The position numbers were made by a program, and so were the translations under genes. The notes under the pieces were generated by a model. That model searched no databases, was not told the origin of the DNA, and was given only the letters and a program-made list of their open reading frames with translations. This document shows positions 36,172 to 45,100 of a stretch of DNA of 64,000 nt, in pieces (position 1 is the first letter of the stretch; every line of letters begins with the position of its first letter). Origin of the DNA: Bradyrhizobium sp. U87765 SZCCT0048 (lineage in GTDB: Bacteria > Pseudomonadota > Alphaproteobacteria > Rhizobiales > Xanthobacteraceae); contig NZ_JAFCMM010000001.1 in assembly GCF_018131225.1 (NCBI RefSeq), positions 2,542,001 to 2,606,000 on the forward strand, read 5' to 3'.

Positions 36172-36752
36172 CGCAATCCATCCTCTCCCTTGATGTCGCT
36201 GGCCTTGAGCCCCCCGACCCGGGCGTGAACACGCGAGCCGGTGGTCATGACAAGAGCGAGCAGCATTTCGTCGGCCCGCGGCGCATCCGCGATACCGACC
36301 TCCATGGCGTCGAAATGCGAGCGCACATAGGAGGCGTTGATATGGGTCACCGGCACGTCGAGTCGCGCGCCCGGCCCCGCCACCTTCTTGGCCGAAGGAA
36401 CGATGGCCTTGGCCTCGCCGAGCGCGTGACGCATGGCGTAACCGCCGGGCACATGCCACAGCGCGCCGTGTTCGAGCTCGCCGGCCGAACCGACGATCGC
36501 CCCCTTGCCGTAGCCCTGAATCAGCTGGGGATCGCCGCCGAGCGCCTTGAGCAGCGCACCCGCCATGTCGACGCCGAGCGGGTTGAGATCGTCCATGAAG
36601 CCGGAGATGTCCTCGACATACCGCCCGGCGAACGGATTGCGGATGACGGCGAGCGCCGCACCGCGGCGCAGCGGCACCGCGACCGGCTTGCCGCCCTCGT
36701 GAAAGATCTCCTCGACCTGGATCAGGCGCTTGCGGATGACGACATCAGGCAT
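36168..36752 (-). CDS. DUF1185 (AA_synth) family protein, first copy
   Basis: A 194-residue PF06684 protein with NPFAGRYVEDISGFMDDLNPLG, GYGKGAIVGSAGELEHGALWH and DVPVTHINASYVRSHFDAMEV. It begins 8 bases inside the end of the UPF0280 gene and ends overlapping the second copy. Two tandem copies of equal length suggest a heteromer or two related reactions. Substrate unknown. Confidence 0.85.
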   Translation of the reverse strand: MPDVVIRKRLIQVEEIFHEGGKPVAVPLRRGAALAVIRNPFAGRYVEDISGFMDDLNPLGVDMAGALLKALGGDPQLIQGYGKGAIVGSAGELEHGALWHVPGGYAMRHALGEAKAIVPSAKKVAGPGARLDVPVTHINASYVRSHFDAMEVGIADAPRADEMLLALVMTTGSRVHARVGGLKASDIKGEDGLR

Positions 36753-37677
36753 TGATCAGACTTTCCTGGTGATCAGAATCAGTAGGGGCCGACGCCACCA
36801 GCGCCGGCGCGGAATGACCGGACAGCGCCGTTGCGATGCCCGCAAGCCGTGTCGCGCCCTGCAGCCGCAAGGCCACGCCATGGATCAGGCCGCGCGCGAG
36901 CAATCGCTCGGCCATCGCGACGCCGGCGTCAAGCGCCGCATCGACGTCGAACGAAGCCAGCGACGCAACGTCGCGGGTGACAAGGCGATCCCCGAGATCG
37001 CTGTCGGGCTGCAGTTCGCATGCCGGCGCACGCACCACGGCCGGATGCCCGGGAAGATCGACGGCGTTGGCCACGATAGTGGCGGCCGCATCGGCCTGTG
37101 CGGCGGTGGCGGCGAGAATGGTAACGGCGTCGGCGATGCCCAGCGAGAAGCTGCGGCCGCGCCGGCCGGAAGTCGCAACGCCACGCACCGGCTGCTGCGC
37201 ATCGATGGTCGCCGAGCCAATCAACGCCGGCGCATCCGGACGATCGACGAGGCCAACGGTGAAGCGCTGGCCCGGCGCGAGATGCAGCGCGATGTCGCCG
37301 CCGTTGTTGACGTAGGCGCGCGCGAGCGGCGCGGCCTGCGTCATTGCAGTGAGAATCTCCTCGGCCACGGCACCAGCGACCGCCGCCATTGGCGTGATGA
37401 ACTGAGCAGCCGCAAACGGCGCCACGGCCTCATGCATCCGGCGGGCGATATGACCGTTCAGCGCCGTCTCGCCGGCGCGCGCCGGCCGGCGCAAGTCGGC
37501 GAGCTCGACGCAAAGTTCGTCGAGCACGCCCGCGAAGCGCTTCACCGCCGCCGCGTACGCGGCCTCGACATGATAATCGGCGCCGAACGCCTGGATGACG
37601 AGATCGATCGGCCCGTCCTGCAGGTGAAGGCGCCGGCCATCTGCCAAAAACCTGACCTGCGGGACGCGCGCCATCAT
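36745..37677 (-). CDS. UPF0280 family protein (ApbE superfamily)
   Basis: A 310-residue protein of the UPF0280 family, distantly related to ApbE FAD:protein FMN transferases: AYVNNGGDIALHLAPGQRFTVGL and GVATSGRRGRSFSLGIADAVTILA resemble the ApbE NxGGD and SGxxxR...G.ADA...A regions. Its start overlaps the hnr stop by 4 bases, implying coupled synthesis with the reductase. As ApbE proteins attach flavin covalently to target enzymes, and the E. barkeri reductase was, as I recall, reported to carry covalent flavin, it may mature Hnr; this is a hypothesis. Confidence 0.82.
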   Translation of the reverse strand: MMARVPQVRFLADGRRLHLQDGPIDLVIQAFGADYHVEAAYAAAVKRFAGVLDELCVELADLRRPARAGETALNGHIARRMHEAVAPFAAAQFITPMAAVAGAVAEEILTAMTQAAPLARAYVNNGGDIALHLAPGQRFTVGLVDRPDAPALIGSATIDAQQPVRGVATSGRRGRSFSLGIADAVTILAATAAQADAAATIVANAVDLPGHPAVVRAPACELQPDSDLGDRLVTRDVASLASFDVDAALDAGVAMAERLLARGLIHGVALRLQGATRLAGIATALSGHSAPALVASAPTDSDHQESLINA

Positions 37678-39161
37678 CCGCGAACCTCTTTCGTCGAGGC
37701 TTCGGCGGGCGGCCCCTGCCGCAGCACTTCCGTGGTATCTTTCAGACCCGACAGCGGCTGGACATGATCCATGTGGCCGCCGAGCGCCGCATAGTCCGAC
37801 AGCCGCATGGTGAACTCGATCGGCGCGACCAGCGCCGGGGTCGGCACATAGCCGAACGCCCCCTGCGGCATCTGCGTGACGTCGACCATGAAGGTGATGC
37901 CGCCGCCGGGCCAGACATAGACCGGCGCGCCGCCGCTGGTGACGTTGGTGAGCGCATCCTTGACCGAGCGTGTCAGCCGCACCGGGTTGTCGGTGACGCC
38001 GGCACGCAGCGAGCCGCCCGCGCCACCCATGAACAGCACCGTGCACAGCGCCGGCTCGCAGTTCTCCTGAATGCGCTCGACCGAGAGCTGCAGCTCCGGC
38101 GGCAGGTCCTTTGCCACCGGCTTAAGAGCTTCGTCGAGCTCGAAATAGGCGTAGTGCTCGCCGGTGGTGCTGACCATCAGCATGCGCAGGCCCGCCTTCG
38201 CCTGCTTCGGATCGAACGGCCCGAGGATCGACAGCGGATCGGAGATGTTGGTACCGCCCCAGCCGGTGCCGGGCTCGGCGACCTGAAAATAGCGGCCGGG
38301 CGTCGAGCGACGCCCCTTCATCTTGATGCCGGTGTCGGGGATATCCAGCAGCTTGCCGGCCTGATGTTCCGACAGCACACCGGTGATGTGATCGTCGACC
38401 ACGACGACCTCATCGACCTTGCCATGCCACTGCTTGGCGAACATGCCGATGGTCGCCGAGCCGCAGCCGACCCGCATGCGCTCTTCCTTGACGCCGTTGA
38501 CGATCGGCGGCTGCCCGGCCTGCACCACCACCGTGGCGCCGCCGTCGATGGTCAATTCCACCGCCTTGCCGTTCGACAGGTCCATCAGAGTATCGCAGGT
38601 GACGCGGCCCTCCTTCTTGGAGCCGCCGGTGAGATGATGCACGCCGCCGAGGGACAGCATCTGCGAGCCATATTCGCTGGTCATGACGTGGCCGACGGCC
38701 TCCCCCTCGGCGCGCACCAGCGCGGTCTCCGGGCCGAGATAGCGATCGGTATCGATCTTCACCTTGACGCCGCAATAGCTGAAGATGCCCTCGGTGACGA
38801 CGGTCACCATGTCGACGCCGTCGACCTCCGACGACACGATGAACGGCGCAGGCTTGTAATCGGGATAGGTCGTGCCGGCGCCGATCGCGGTGACGAACAC
38901 CTTGTCCTTGCTGACGAGATCGCCGTCCCAGTCGCCGACCTTCTGGAACGGCACGATCTGGCCACCATGGGATACGGTGCGCTCCAGCACCACATGAGGA
39001 TCGACCCGCACCAGCTCGCCGGCATGATTGGCGTAACGGTCACATGCGCCGGTCGCACCATCCTTGATGTAACACATCACCGGACAGGCATCGCAGCGGA
39101 TCTTGTCGGCGGGCTGCGGCGACGCGCCGGCGCTCGCTTCCGTGGGTGCATCGTTCAGCAT
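37674..39161 (-). CDS. hnr: 6-hydroxynicotinate reductase-like iron-sulfur flavoprotein
   Basis: A 495-residue protein starting at ATG 39161 (a TTG 27 bases upstream is also possible). Near the N-terminus cysteines at about 23, 26, 30 and 40 (CDACPVMC...GAC) look like an iron-sulfur site. The whole sequence resembles Eubacterium barkeri 6-hydroxynicotinate reductase, which uses reduced ferredoxin to make 1,4,5,6-tetrahydro-6-oxonicotinate. It heads an operon with UPF0280, two DUF1185 and importer genes, all with small overlaps. A candidate nic operator lies 91 bases upstream. DGATGAC at about 34-40 contains a DGAT that resembles ApbE flavinylation motifs. Confidence 0.78.
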   Translation of the reverse strand: MLNDAPTEASAGASPQPADKIRCDACPVMCYIKDGATGACDRYANHAGELVRVDPHVVLERTVSHGGQIVPFQKVGDWDGDLVSKDKVFVTAIGAGTTYPDYKPAPFIVSSEVDGVDMVTVVTEGIFSYCGVKVKIDTDRYLGPETALVRAEGEAVGHVMTSEYGSQMLSLGGVHHLTGGSKKEGRVTCDTLMDLSNGKAVELTIDGGATVVVQAGQPPIVNGVKEERMRVGCGSATIGMFAKQWHGKVDEVVVVDDHITGVLSEHQAGKLLDIPDTGIKMKGRRSTPGRYFQVAEPGTGWGGTNISDPLSILGPFDPKQAKAGLRMLMVSTTGEHYAYFELDEALKPVAKDLPPELQLSVERIQENCEPALCTVLFMGGAGGSLRAGVTDNPVRLTRSVKDALTNVTSGGAPVYVWPGGGITFMVDVTQMPQGAFGYVPTPALVAPIEFTMRLSDYAALGGHMDHVQPLSGLKDTTEVLRQGPPAEASTKEVRG

Positions 39162-39251
39162 GGGCTTTTCCAACTTCGCACCGTTCAATCACGCAGCCGG
39201 TGCCAGGAGCGCATGACGACGACCGATCCAGGGCACCACTTACGCTTCTTC

Positions 39252-39265
39252 ATTCGTATACGAAC
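39252..39265 (-). promoter_or_regulatory. Candidate nic-regulon operator upstream of hnr
   Basis: On the minus strand GTTCGTATACGAAT, nearly perfectly palindromic around GTATAC, lies about 90 bases upstream of the hnr start. It matches the boxes upstream of nicA and ena (GTTYGTRTACKAAY). Confidence 0.65.
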
Positions 39266-39435
39266 GATCTTGCGCGGGGTCCTTCAGGCTGTCAAGCGCC
39301 AGCACGACGCCCCGGCGGCGATTGCAAAATAATCCTGCAATTGCCTCATCGCGATGTCGTTAATTTGTGCAAAGCAGCAACCGGAAACGTCGCTGCGTTT
39401 CAGGATCGGTTTCCTGCCAGGCCGAAAAATGCAGA

Positions 39436-40467
39436 TCAAAATCCGATCTGCACCTTCATTGACTGGCTGCGGTCGCCTGCGATCTCGAACGCCTGCACCG
39501 CATCCTCGAGCGGATAGACGCCGGTGAGCAGCGGTGCGACGTCGAGCCGGCGCTGGTTGAGCAGGTCGACCGCAAGGCCAAACTCTTCATGGAAGCGGAA
39601 GGTGCCGCGCATCTCGATCTCCTTCGCCACCACGACGTTCTGCGGAATCGCGATGTCGCCGCCAAGACCCAACTGCACGAATACGCCGCGCGGCCTGATG
39701 ACGTCGAGCGCACCGCGCACCGCACGCTCATTGCCGGACGCCTCGAACACCACGTCGAACGATCCCTTGTTGACGTTGTAGGCGGCGAGCGCCGCGCTGT
39801 CGGCAGCAACATTGATGGTACGGTCGGCGCCGACCGCGCGCGCCTTGTCCAGCACCGCATCCATCACGTCAGTGGCAACAATCTCGCGGGCGCCATGGGC
39901 GCGGGCCGCCAGGATGCACAGCGCGCCGATCGGACCGCATCCGGTGATCAGTACACGCTTGCCAAGCAGCGAGCCCGCACGGTTGACCGCATGCAACGTG
40001 ACCGCGAGCGGCTCGGCGAACGCCGCCTGATTAGCGGTGACATGCTCGGCGACCCTGTGACACTGCCAGCTCTCCGCCACCAGCCGCTGACGGAACGCAC
40101 CCTGGATGTGTGGCATCGGCATCGCGCTGCCATAGAAGCGCATGTTGAGGCAGTGGTTTTGCAACCCCTGCTGACAATACTGACAGTGGCCGCACGGCCG
40201 GCTCGGCGACACCGCGACGCGATCGCCAACCGATAGTCCCGTCACATCGCGGCCGAGCGCAACGATCCGCCCTGCGACCTCATGTCCGAGGATCATCGGT
40301 TCGCGCACCCGCACCGTGCCGAAACCGCCGTGATTGTAGTAGTGCAGATCCGATCCGCAAATACCGCCGGCCTCGATCGCGACTTCGACCTGCCCCGGCC
40401 CCATCGCCTCCACATCACGCGTCTCGATCCGCAGATCCTTCGCCGCATGGATGACGATCGTCTTCAT
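39436..40467 (-). CDS. idnD: Zinc-dependent alcohol dehydrogenase, L-idonate 5-dehydrogenase-like
   Basis: A 343-residue medium-chain zinc dehydrogenase, the same length as E. coli IdnD. Catalytic zinc residues C37, H62 and E63 (GICGSD, GHE) and structural zinc cysteines C92, C95, C98 and C106 are present. The NAD site is LITGCGPIGALCILAARAHGA. IdnD oxidises L-idonate to 5-keto-D-gluconate. It is divergent from an SDR of the gluconate 5-dehydrogenase type, and the shared region has a GntR/IdnR-like palindrome. Other sorbitol-dehydrogenase-like activities are possible. Confidence 0.72.
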   Translation of the reverse strand: MKTIVIHAAKDLRIETRDVEAMGPGQVEVAIEAGGICGSDLHYYNHGGFGTVRVREPMILGHEVAGRIVALGRDVTGLSVGDRVAVSPSRPCGHCQYCQQGLQNHCLNMRFYGSAMPMPHIQGAFRQRLVAESWQCHRVAEHVTANQAAFAEPLAVTLHAVNRAGSLLGKRVLITGCGPIGALCILAARAHGAREIVATDVMDAVLDKARAVGADRTINVAADSAALAAYNVNKGSFDVVFEASGNERAVRGALDVIRPRGVFVQLGLGGDIAIPQNVVVAKEIEMRGTFRFHEEFGLAVDLLNQRRLDVAPLLTGVYPLEDAVQAFEIAGDRSQSMKVQIGF

Positions 40468-40577
40468 GGTTTCCTCCGGCCGCTCATGCGATCAGTTGTA
40501 TTTCTCACGACACGCACACCATCGAACCAGATTGTGGGACGCGATGTTCGGCGCAACGCCTGCTTTGCCTCCGGATT

Positions 40578-40593
40578 ATGTTGCCGATAACAT
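40578..40593. promoter_or_regulatory. GntR/IdnR-like operator between idnD and idnO
   Basis: ATGTTGCCGATAACAT differs at one base from the E. coli GntR/IdnR consensus ATGTTA-N4-TAACAT. It lies 111 bases upstream of idnD and 69 bases upstream of idnO, placed to control both. No LacI-family regulator gene is in the window. Confidence 0.5.
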
Positions 40594-40661
40594 GATCGTC
40601 AATAGTTGCGGATGCATCTTGCTGCCAGCGCCTGGCGCGCAGCCATCAGGGGAGAAACAAG

Positions 40662-41435
40662 GTGGGTGTGAAAACGTCATTGTTCGATTTGAGTGGATCA
40701 CGCGCGCTGGTCACCGGATCGAGCCAGGGCATCGGGCTCGCGCTCGCGCGCGGGCTCGCTGACCATGGCGCTGCCGTCGTGCTCAACGGCCGCGACGCGG
40801 CCAAGCTCACTCATGCGGCACAGGTGCTGCGCGCCGACGGACATACGGTCGAAATCGCGGCATTCGACGTGACGAAGGCCGACGATGTGACGCGCGGCGT
40901 CGTCGAGGTCGAAGCCCGCATCGGAGCCATCGACATCCTCGTCAACAACGCCGGCATGCAGTTCCGCACCCCGCTGGAGGACTTCCCTCTCGATCGCTGG
41001 GAGGAACTACTGCGCACCAACATCTCGTCCGTGTTCTTCACCGGGCAGGCGGTCGCCCGTCACATGATCAAGCGCGGCCGCGGCAAGATCATCAACATCG
41101 CCTCGGTGCAGAGCGAGCTCGCGCGCCCCGGCATCGCGCCGTACACCGCGACCAAGGGGGCGGTGCGCAACCTGACACGCGGCATGTGCGCGGACTGGGC
41201 ACAGCACGGTCTGCAGATCAACGCCATCGCGCCGGGATACTTCAAGACCCCCCTCAATCAGGCGCTGGTCGACAATCCCGAGTTCTCCGCCTGGCTTGCC
41301 AAGCGCACGCCGGCCGGACGCTGGGGCAATGTCGAAGAGCTGGTCGGCGCCGCGGTATTCCTCGCCGGCCCGGCGTCGTCGTTCGTCAATGGCCATACCC
41401 TCTATGTCGACGGCGGCATCACCACCTGCCTGTGA
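40662..41435 (+). CDS. idnO: Short-chain dehydrogenase, gluconate 5-dehydrogenase-like
   Basis: A 257-residue classical SDR: cofactor motif TGSSQGIG (18-25), NNAG (95-98), and catalytic S148, Y161 and K165. The sequence follows gluconate 5-dehydrogenase (IdnO), which reduces 5-keto-D-gluconate to D-gluconate. Start is GTG at 40662 behind a GGGGAG site with a 7-base gap. With the divergent idnD it would convert L-idonate to gluconate. A short inverted repeat (GCGGCA/TGCCGC, 41481-41496) follows. Confidence 0.75.
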   Translation: MGVKTSLFDLSGSRALVTGSSQGIGLALARGLADHGAAVVLNGRDAAKLTHAAQVLRADGHTVEIAAFDVTKADDVTRGVVEVEARIGAIDILVNNAGMQFRTPLEDFPLDRWEELLRTNISSVFFTGQAVARHMIKRGRGKIINIASVQSELARPGIAPYTATKGAVRNLTRGMCADWAQHGLQINAIAPGYFKTPLNQALVDNPEFSAWLAKRTPAGRWGNVEELVGAAVFLAGPASSFVNGHTLYVDGGITTCL

Positions 41436-41596
41436 AACATGCGCCGTTCGCACATCTCCTGATCATCGTCGCTTGCGGCCGCGGCATTGATGCCGCACGC
41501 TTGTGCTGACGTGGCTCTGGCGCGCGTACGGTCATTCGGGGACATAAGGGCGTCCACGAGATCAAGGAGACGCCACCACTAGCGCGCAGCGTTTAT

Positions 41597-41610
41597 GTTT
41601 GTATACTAAC
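41597..41610 (+). promoter_or_regulatory. Candidate nic-regulon operator upstream of nicA
   Basis: GTTTGTATACTAAC, symmetric around GTATAC except for one T/T pair, ends 60 bases upstream of the nicA start. It matches the boxes at hnr and ena. Confidence 0.65.
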
Positions 41611-41670
41611 GGTCGTGAGTGTCGCGTTGCAGCGCAACGGACACGGGAGGCTCACGGGGCGCAAGGCACG

Positions 41671-42144
41671 ATGCAGGACACCATCCGCCTGACGGTCAAC
41701 GGCTGCGAGCACGACGTGCCGGCCGCGCCGGATACGCCGTTGCTGTATGTGCTGCGCAACGACCTCGCGCTCAACAGTCCGAAATACGGCTGTGGCCTCG
41801 GTGAGTGCGGCGCCTGCACGGTGCTGATCGACGGCGTTGCCGCCCGCTCCTGCGTCGTTGCGGCGGGCCATTGCACCTCCCGTGACATCATCACCCTCGA
41901 AGGGCTGGGGACGCGCACCGCCCCCGACGTCGTGCAGCAGGCGTTCATCGCCGAGCAGGCTGCCCAGTGTGGCTACTGCCTCAACGGCATGATCATGACG
42001 GCGCGCGCGCTGCTCAACCGCACGCCGAACCCGACCGAGACGGAAGTGCGCGAGGCGCTGCGCTATAACCTGTGCCGCTGCGGCACCCATGTCGAGATCG
42101 TTCGCGCGGTGCTGCGCGCCGGACAGCTGCAGAGCGGGACCTGA
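41671..42144 (+). CDS. nicA: Nicotinate dehydrogenase small subunit NicA
   Basis: A 157-residue two-[2Fe-2S] subunit. The plant-type cluster is bound by C41, C46, C49 and C61 (GCGLGECGAC), and the second by C100, C103, C135 and C137 (CGYC...CRC). The sequence closely follows Pseudomonas NicA (for example VLIDGVAARSC, EQAAQCGYCLNGMIMTA). It passes electrons from the molybdenum site in NicB towards cytochrome. It is 5 bases upstream of nicB, clearly one operon, with a candidate nic operator in front. Confidence 0.88.
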   Translation: MQDTIRLTVNGCEHDVPAAPDTPLLYVLRNDLALNSPKYGCGLGECGACTVLIDGVAARSCVVAAGHCTSRDIITLEGLGTRTAPDVVQQAFIAEQAAQCGYCLNGMIMTARALLNRTPNPTETEVREALRYNLCRCGTHVEIVRAVLRAGQLQSGT

Positions 42145-42149
42145 CCAGC

Positions 42150-45100
42150 ATGGCGACGCACACCGGCGATCAGGCCTCCTCTCTCCTCGACGGTACGCTG
42201 TCGATCGTCCGCACCACCGCCGCCGGCGCGGTCGAGACCTTCATCACCCTCGCGGCCGATGGCACGATCACCGCCTTCAACGGCCATGTCGATCTCGGCA
42301 CCGGCATTCGCACCGCGCTGGCGCAGATCGTCGCCGAGGAGCTCGACGTCGCCGTCGCGCGCGTCACCATGGTGCTCGGTGACACCTCGCGCACCCCCAA
42401 CCAGGGCGCCACCATCGCCAGCGAGACCATCCAGATCACTGCGATCCCGCTGCGCAGGGCCGCGGCCCAGGCGCGGCAGGTACTGTTGACGCGCGCCGCC
42501 GCGCGCTTCGAGCTGTCGCCCGGCGAACTGACTGTCGAAGACGGCCTGATCCGCGGCCACAACAACAGCATCAGCTATGGCGAACTGATCGCCGGCGAGC
42601 ACATCCGGCTCGAACTCGACAACGATAGCCCCGTCAAGGCGGTGGAGACCTACAGCATCGTCGGCCAGCCGGTCGCGCGGGTCGATATCCCGGCCAAGGT
42701 GACGGGCGAATGGGTCTACGTCCATGACGTGCGCGTGCCCGGCATGCTGCACGGCCGCGTGGTGCGCCCGCCCTATGCCGGGCTCGACGCCGGCGAATTC
42801 GTCGGTACCAGCCTGCTCGCCGTCGACGAGACTTCGATCCGGCATCTTCCGGGCATCGTGGCCGTGGTGCGGATCGCCGACTTTGTCGGCGTCGTCGCCG
42901 AGCGCGAGGAAAACGCGATCAAGGCCGCCGAGCAGCTCGAGGTGAGCTGGAAACCCCTGCCGGCCGCACCCAACCTCGACGATATTCCCAACGCCCTGCG
43001 CGCCAATCCCTCGACGCCGCGCACGCTGCTCGACAAGGGCGACGTGCAAGCTGCGATGGCGTCGGCCACCAGGCCGATGCCCCGCACGTATGTCTGGCCC
43101 TACCACATGCACGGCTCGATCGGGCCGTCCTGTGCCGTCGCAGATGTTCAGAACGGCAATACCCGCGTGTGGTCGGGCACGCAGAACCCGCACATCCTGC
43201 GCGCCGATCTCGCTCTGCTGCTCGGGCAGCCGGAGCAGGAGATCGACGTCATCCGCATGGAGGCGGCCGGCTGCTACGGCCGCAACTGCGCCGACGATGT
43301 CGCGGCGGACGCGGTATTGCTGTCGCGCGCGGTCGGCCGGCCGGTGCGGGTGCAACTCACCCGTGCGCAGGAGCATGCGTGGGAGCCGAAAGGCACCGCG
43401 CAGCTGATGGAGGTCAATGGCGGCCTCGATGCCGACGGCGGCGTCGCCGCGTACGATTTTTCGACGCGCTATCCGTCGAACGGCGCGCCGACGCTGGCCC
43501 TGCTGCTGACCGGCACCATTCCGCCGCAGCCGGCGGTGTTCGAAATGGGCGACCGCACCGCGATCCCGCCCTACGACTACGATAACAGCCGCGTGACGGT
43601 GCACGACATGCCGCCGATCATGCGTGCGTCCTGGATGCGCGGCGTCTCGGCGCTACCCAACACCTTTGCCCACGAGTCCTACATCGACGAACTCGCGACC
43701 GAGGCGGGCGTCGATCCCATCGCATACCGCCTGCGCTACTTGAAGGATCCGCGCGCGGTCGACCTTGTCAAGGCCGTGGCCAAACGCGCCAACTGGGTGC
43801 CGCGGCCGCAATGGACGCCGCCCGAGCCGGACGGCGACGTGGTGCGGGGCCGTGGCTTTGCCTACGCGCTCTACGTCCACAGCAAGTTTCCCGGTTACGG
43901 CGCTGCGTGGTCGGCCTGGATCGCCGATGTCGCCGTCAACAAGACCACCGGCGACGTCAGCGTGGTGCGGGTCGTCGCCGGCCAGGACTCCGGACTGATG
44001 ATCAATCCGGACGGCGTCCGGCACCAGATCCACGGCAACGTCATCCAGTCGACCAGCCGTGCGCTCAAGGAAGAGGTGTCGTTCGACCGCGTCGGCGTCG
44101 CCAGCAAGGAATGGGGCGCCTATCCGCTGATCACCTTCCCCGAGGTGCCCGAGATCGACGTGCTGATGCTGCCGCGTCCGGATCAGCCGCCGCTCGGGGT
44201 CGGCGAATCCGCCTCGGTGCCGAGCGCCGCGGCGATCGCCAACGCGATCTTCGACGCCACCGGCGTGCGCTTCCGCGAGCCACCATTCACGCCGGAGCGG
44301 ATTCTCAGAGGGCTCTATGGCGACACTCCGCCGCCTCAGCCCACGGCGTCGCTCGCAGGTCTACCGCCGGCGGCCCTCGCCGCGCCGAAGGACAAAGGCC
44401 CCGCCAACCCGTTCGCGCGCCGCCGCGGCGTCATCGGCAGCATCGCCGCCGCCTGCACCGCCGCCATCGGCGTCGCCACGGCGTTCCTGGCATGGACGCC
44501 GGCGATCGCGCCGATCGCCCGGCCCGACGCCTCGGTTTATTCGGCGGCGACCATTGCCCGCGGCGAGCAACTCGCCGCGCTCGGCGCCTGCGCCGTGTGT
44601 CACACGGGGCCCGGCGGCGCGATCAATGCCGGTGGCCATGCGCTGGAAACGCCGTTCGGCACCGTCTACAGCACCAACATCACTCCCGATGTCGAGACGG
44701 GCATCGGCACCTGGTCCTATCCAGCATTCGCCCGCGCGATGCGCGAGGGCATCCACCGCGACGGGCGGCGGCTCTATCCCGCGTTCCCCTACAACCATTT
44801 CGCCAGGACCAGCGACGCCGACCTGCAGGCGCTGTACGCCTATCTGATGGCCCAGCCTGCGGTCCGGGCGCAGGCGCCGGAGACCAAGCTCGCCTTCCCG
44901 TTCAGCGTCCGTCCCCTGCTCGCCGGCTGGAATGCACTGTTTCACGATAGCACCGCGTTCATGCCGAAGCCGGACCGGTCCGTGCAATGGAATCGCGGCG
45001 CCTATCTCGTGGAAGGTCTCGGACACTGCGCCGCCTGCCACTCGCCGCGCAATGCGCTCGGCGCCGAGCGCACGCATGCGTATCTCGCCGGCGGCGTCGC

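Noticed and set aside
39436..41435. idnD/idnO as the enzymes for 2-formylglutarate
   Set aside because: Lengths, motifs and the GntR/IdnR-like operator fit idonate metabolism better. Kept only as a test in the findings.
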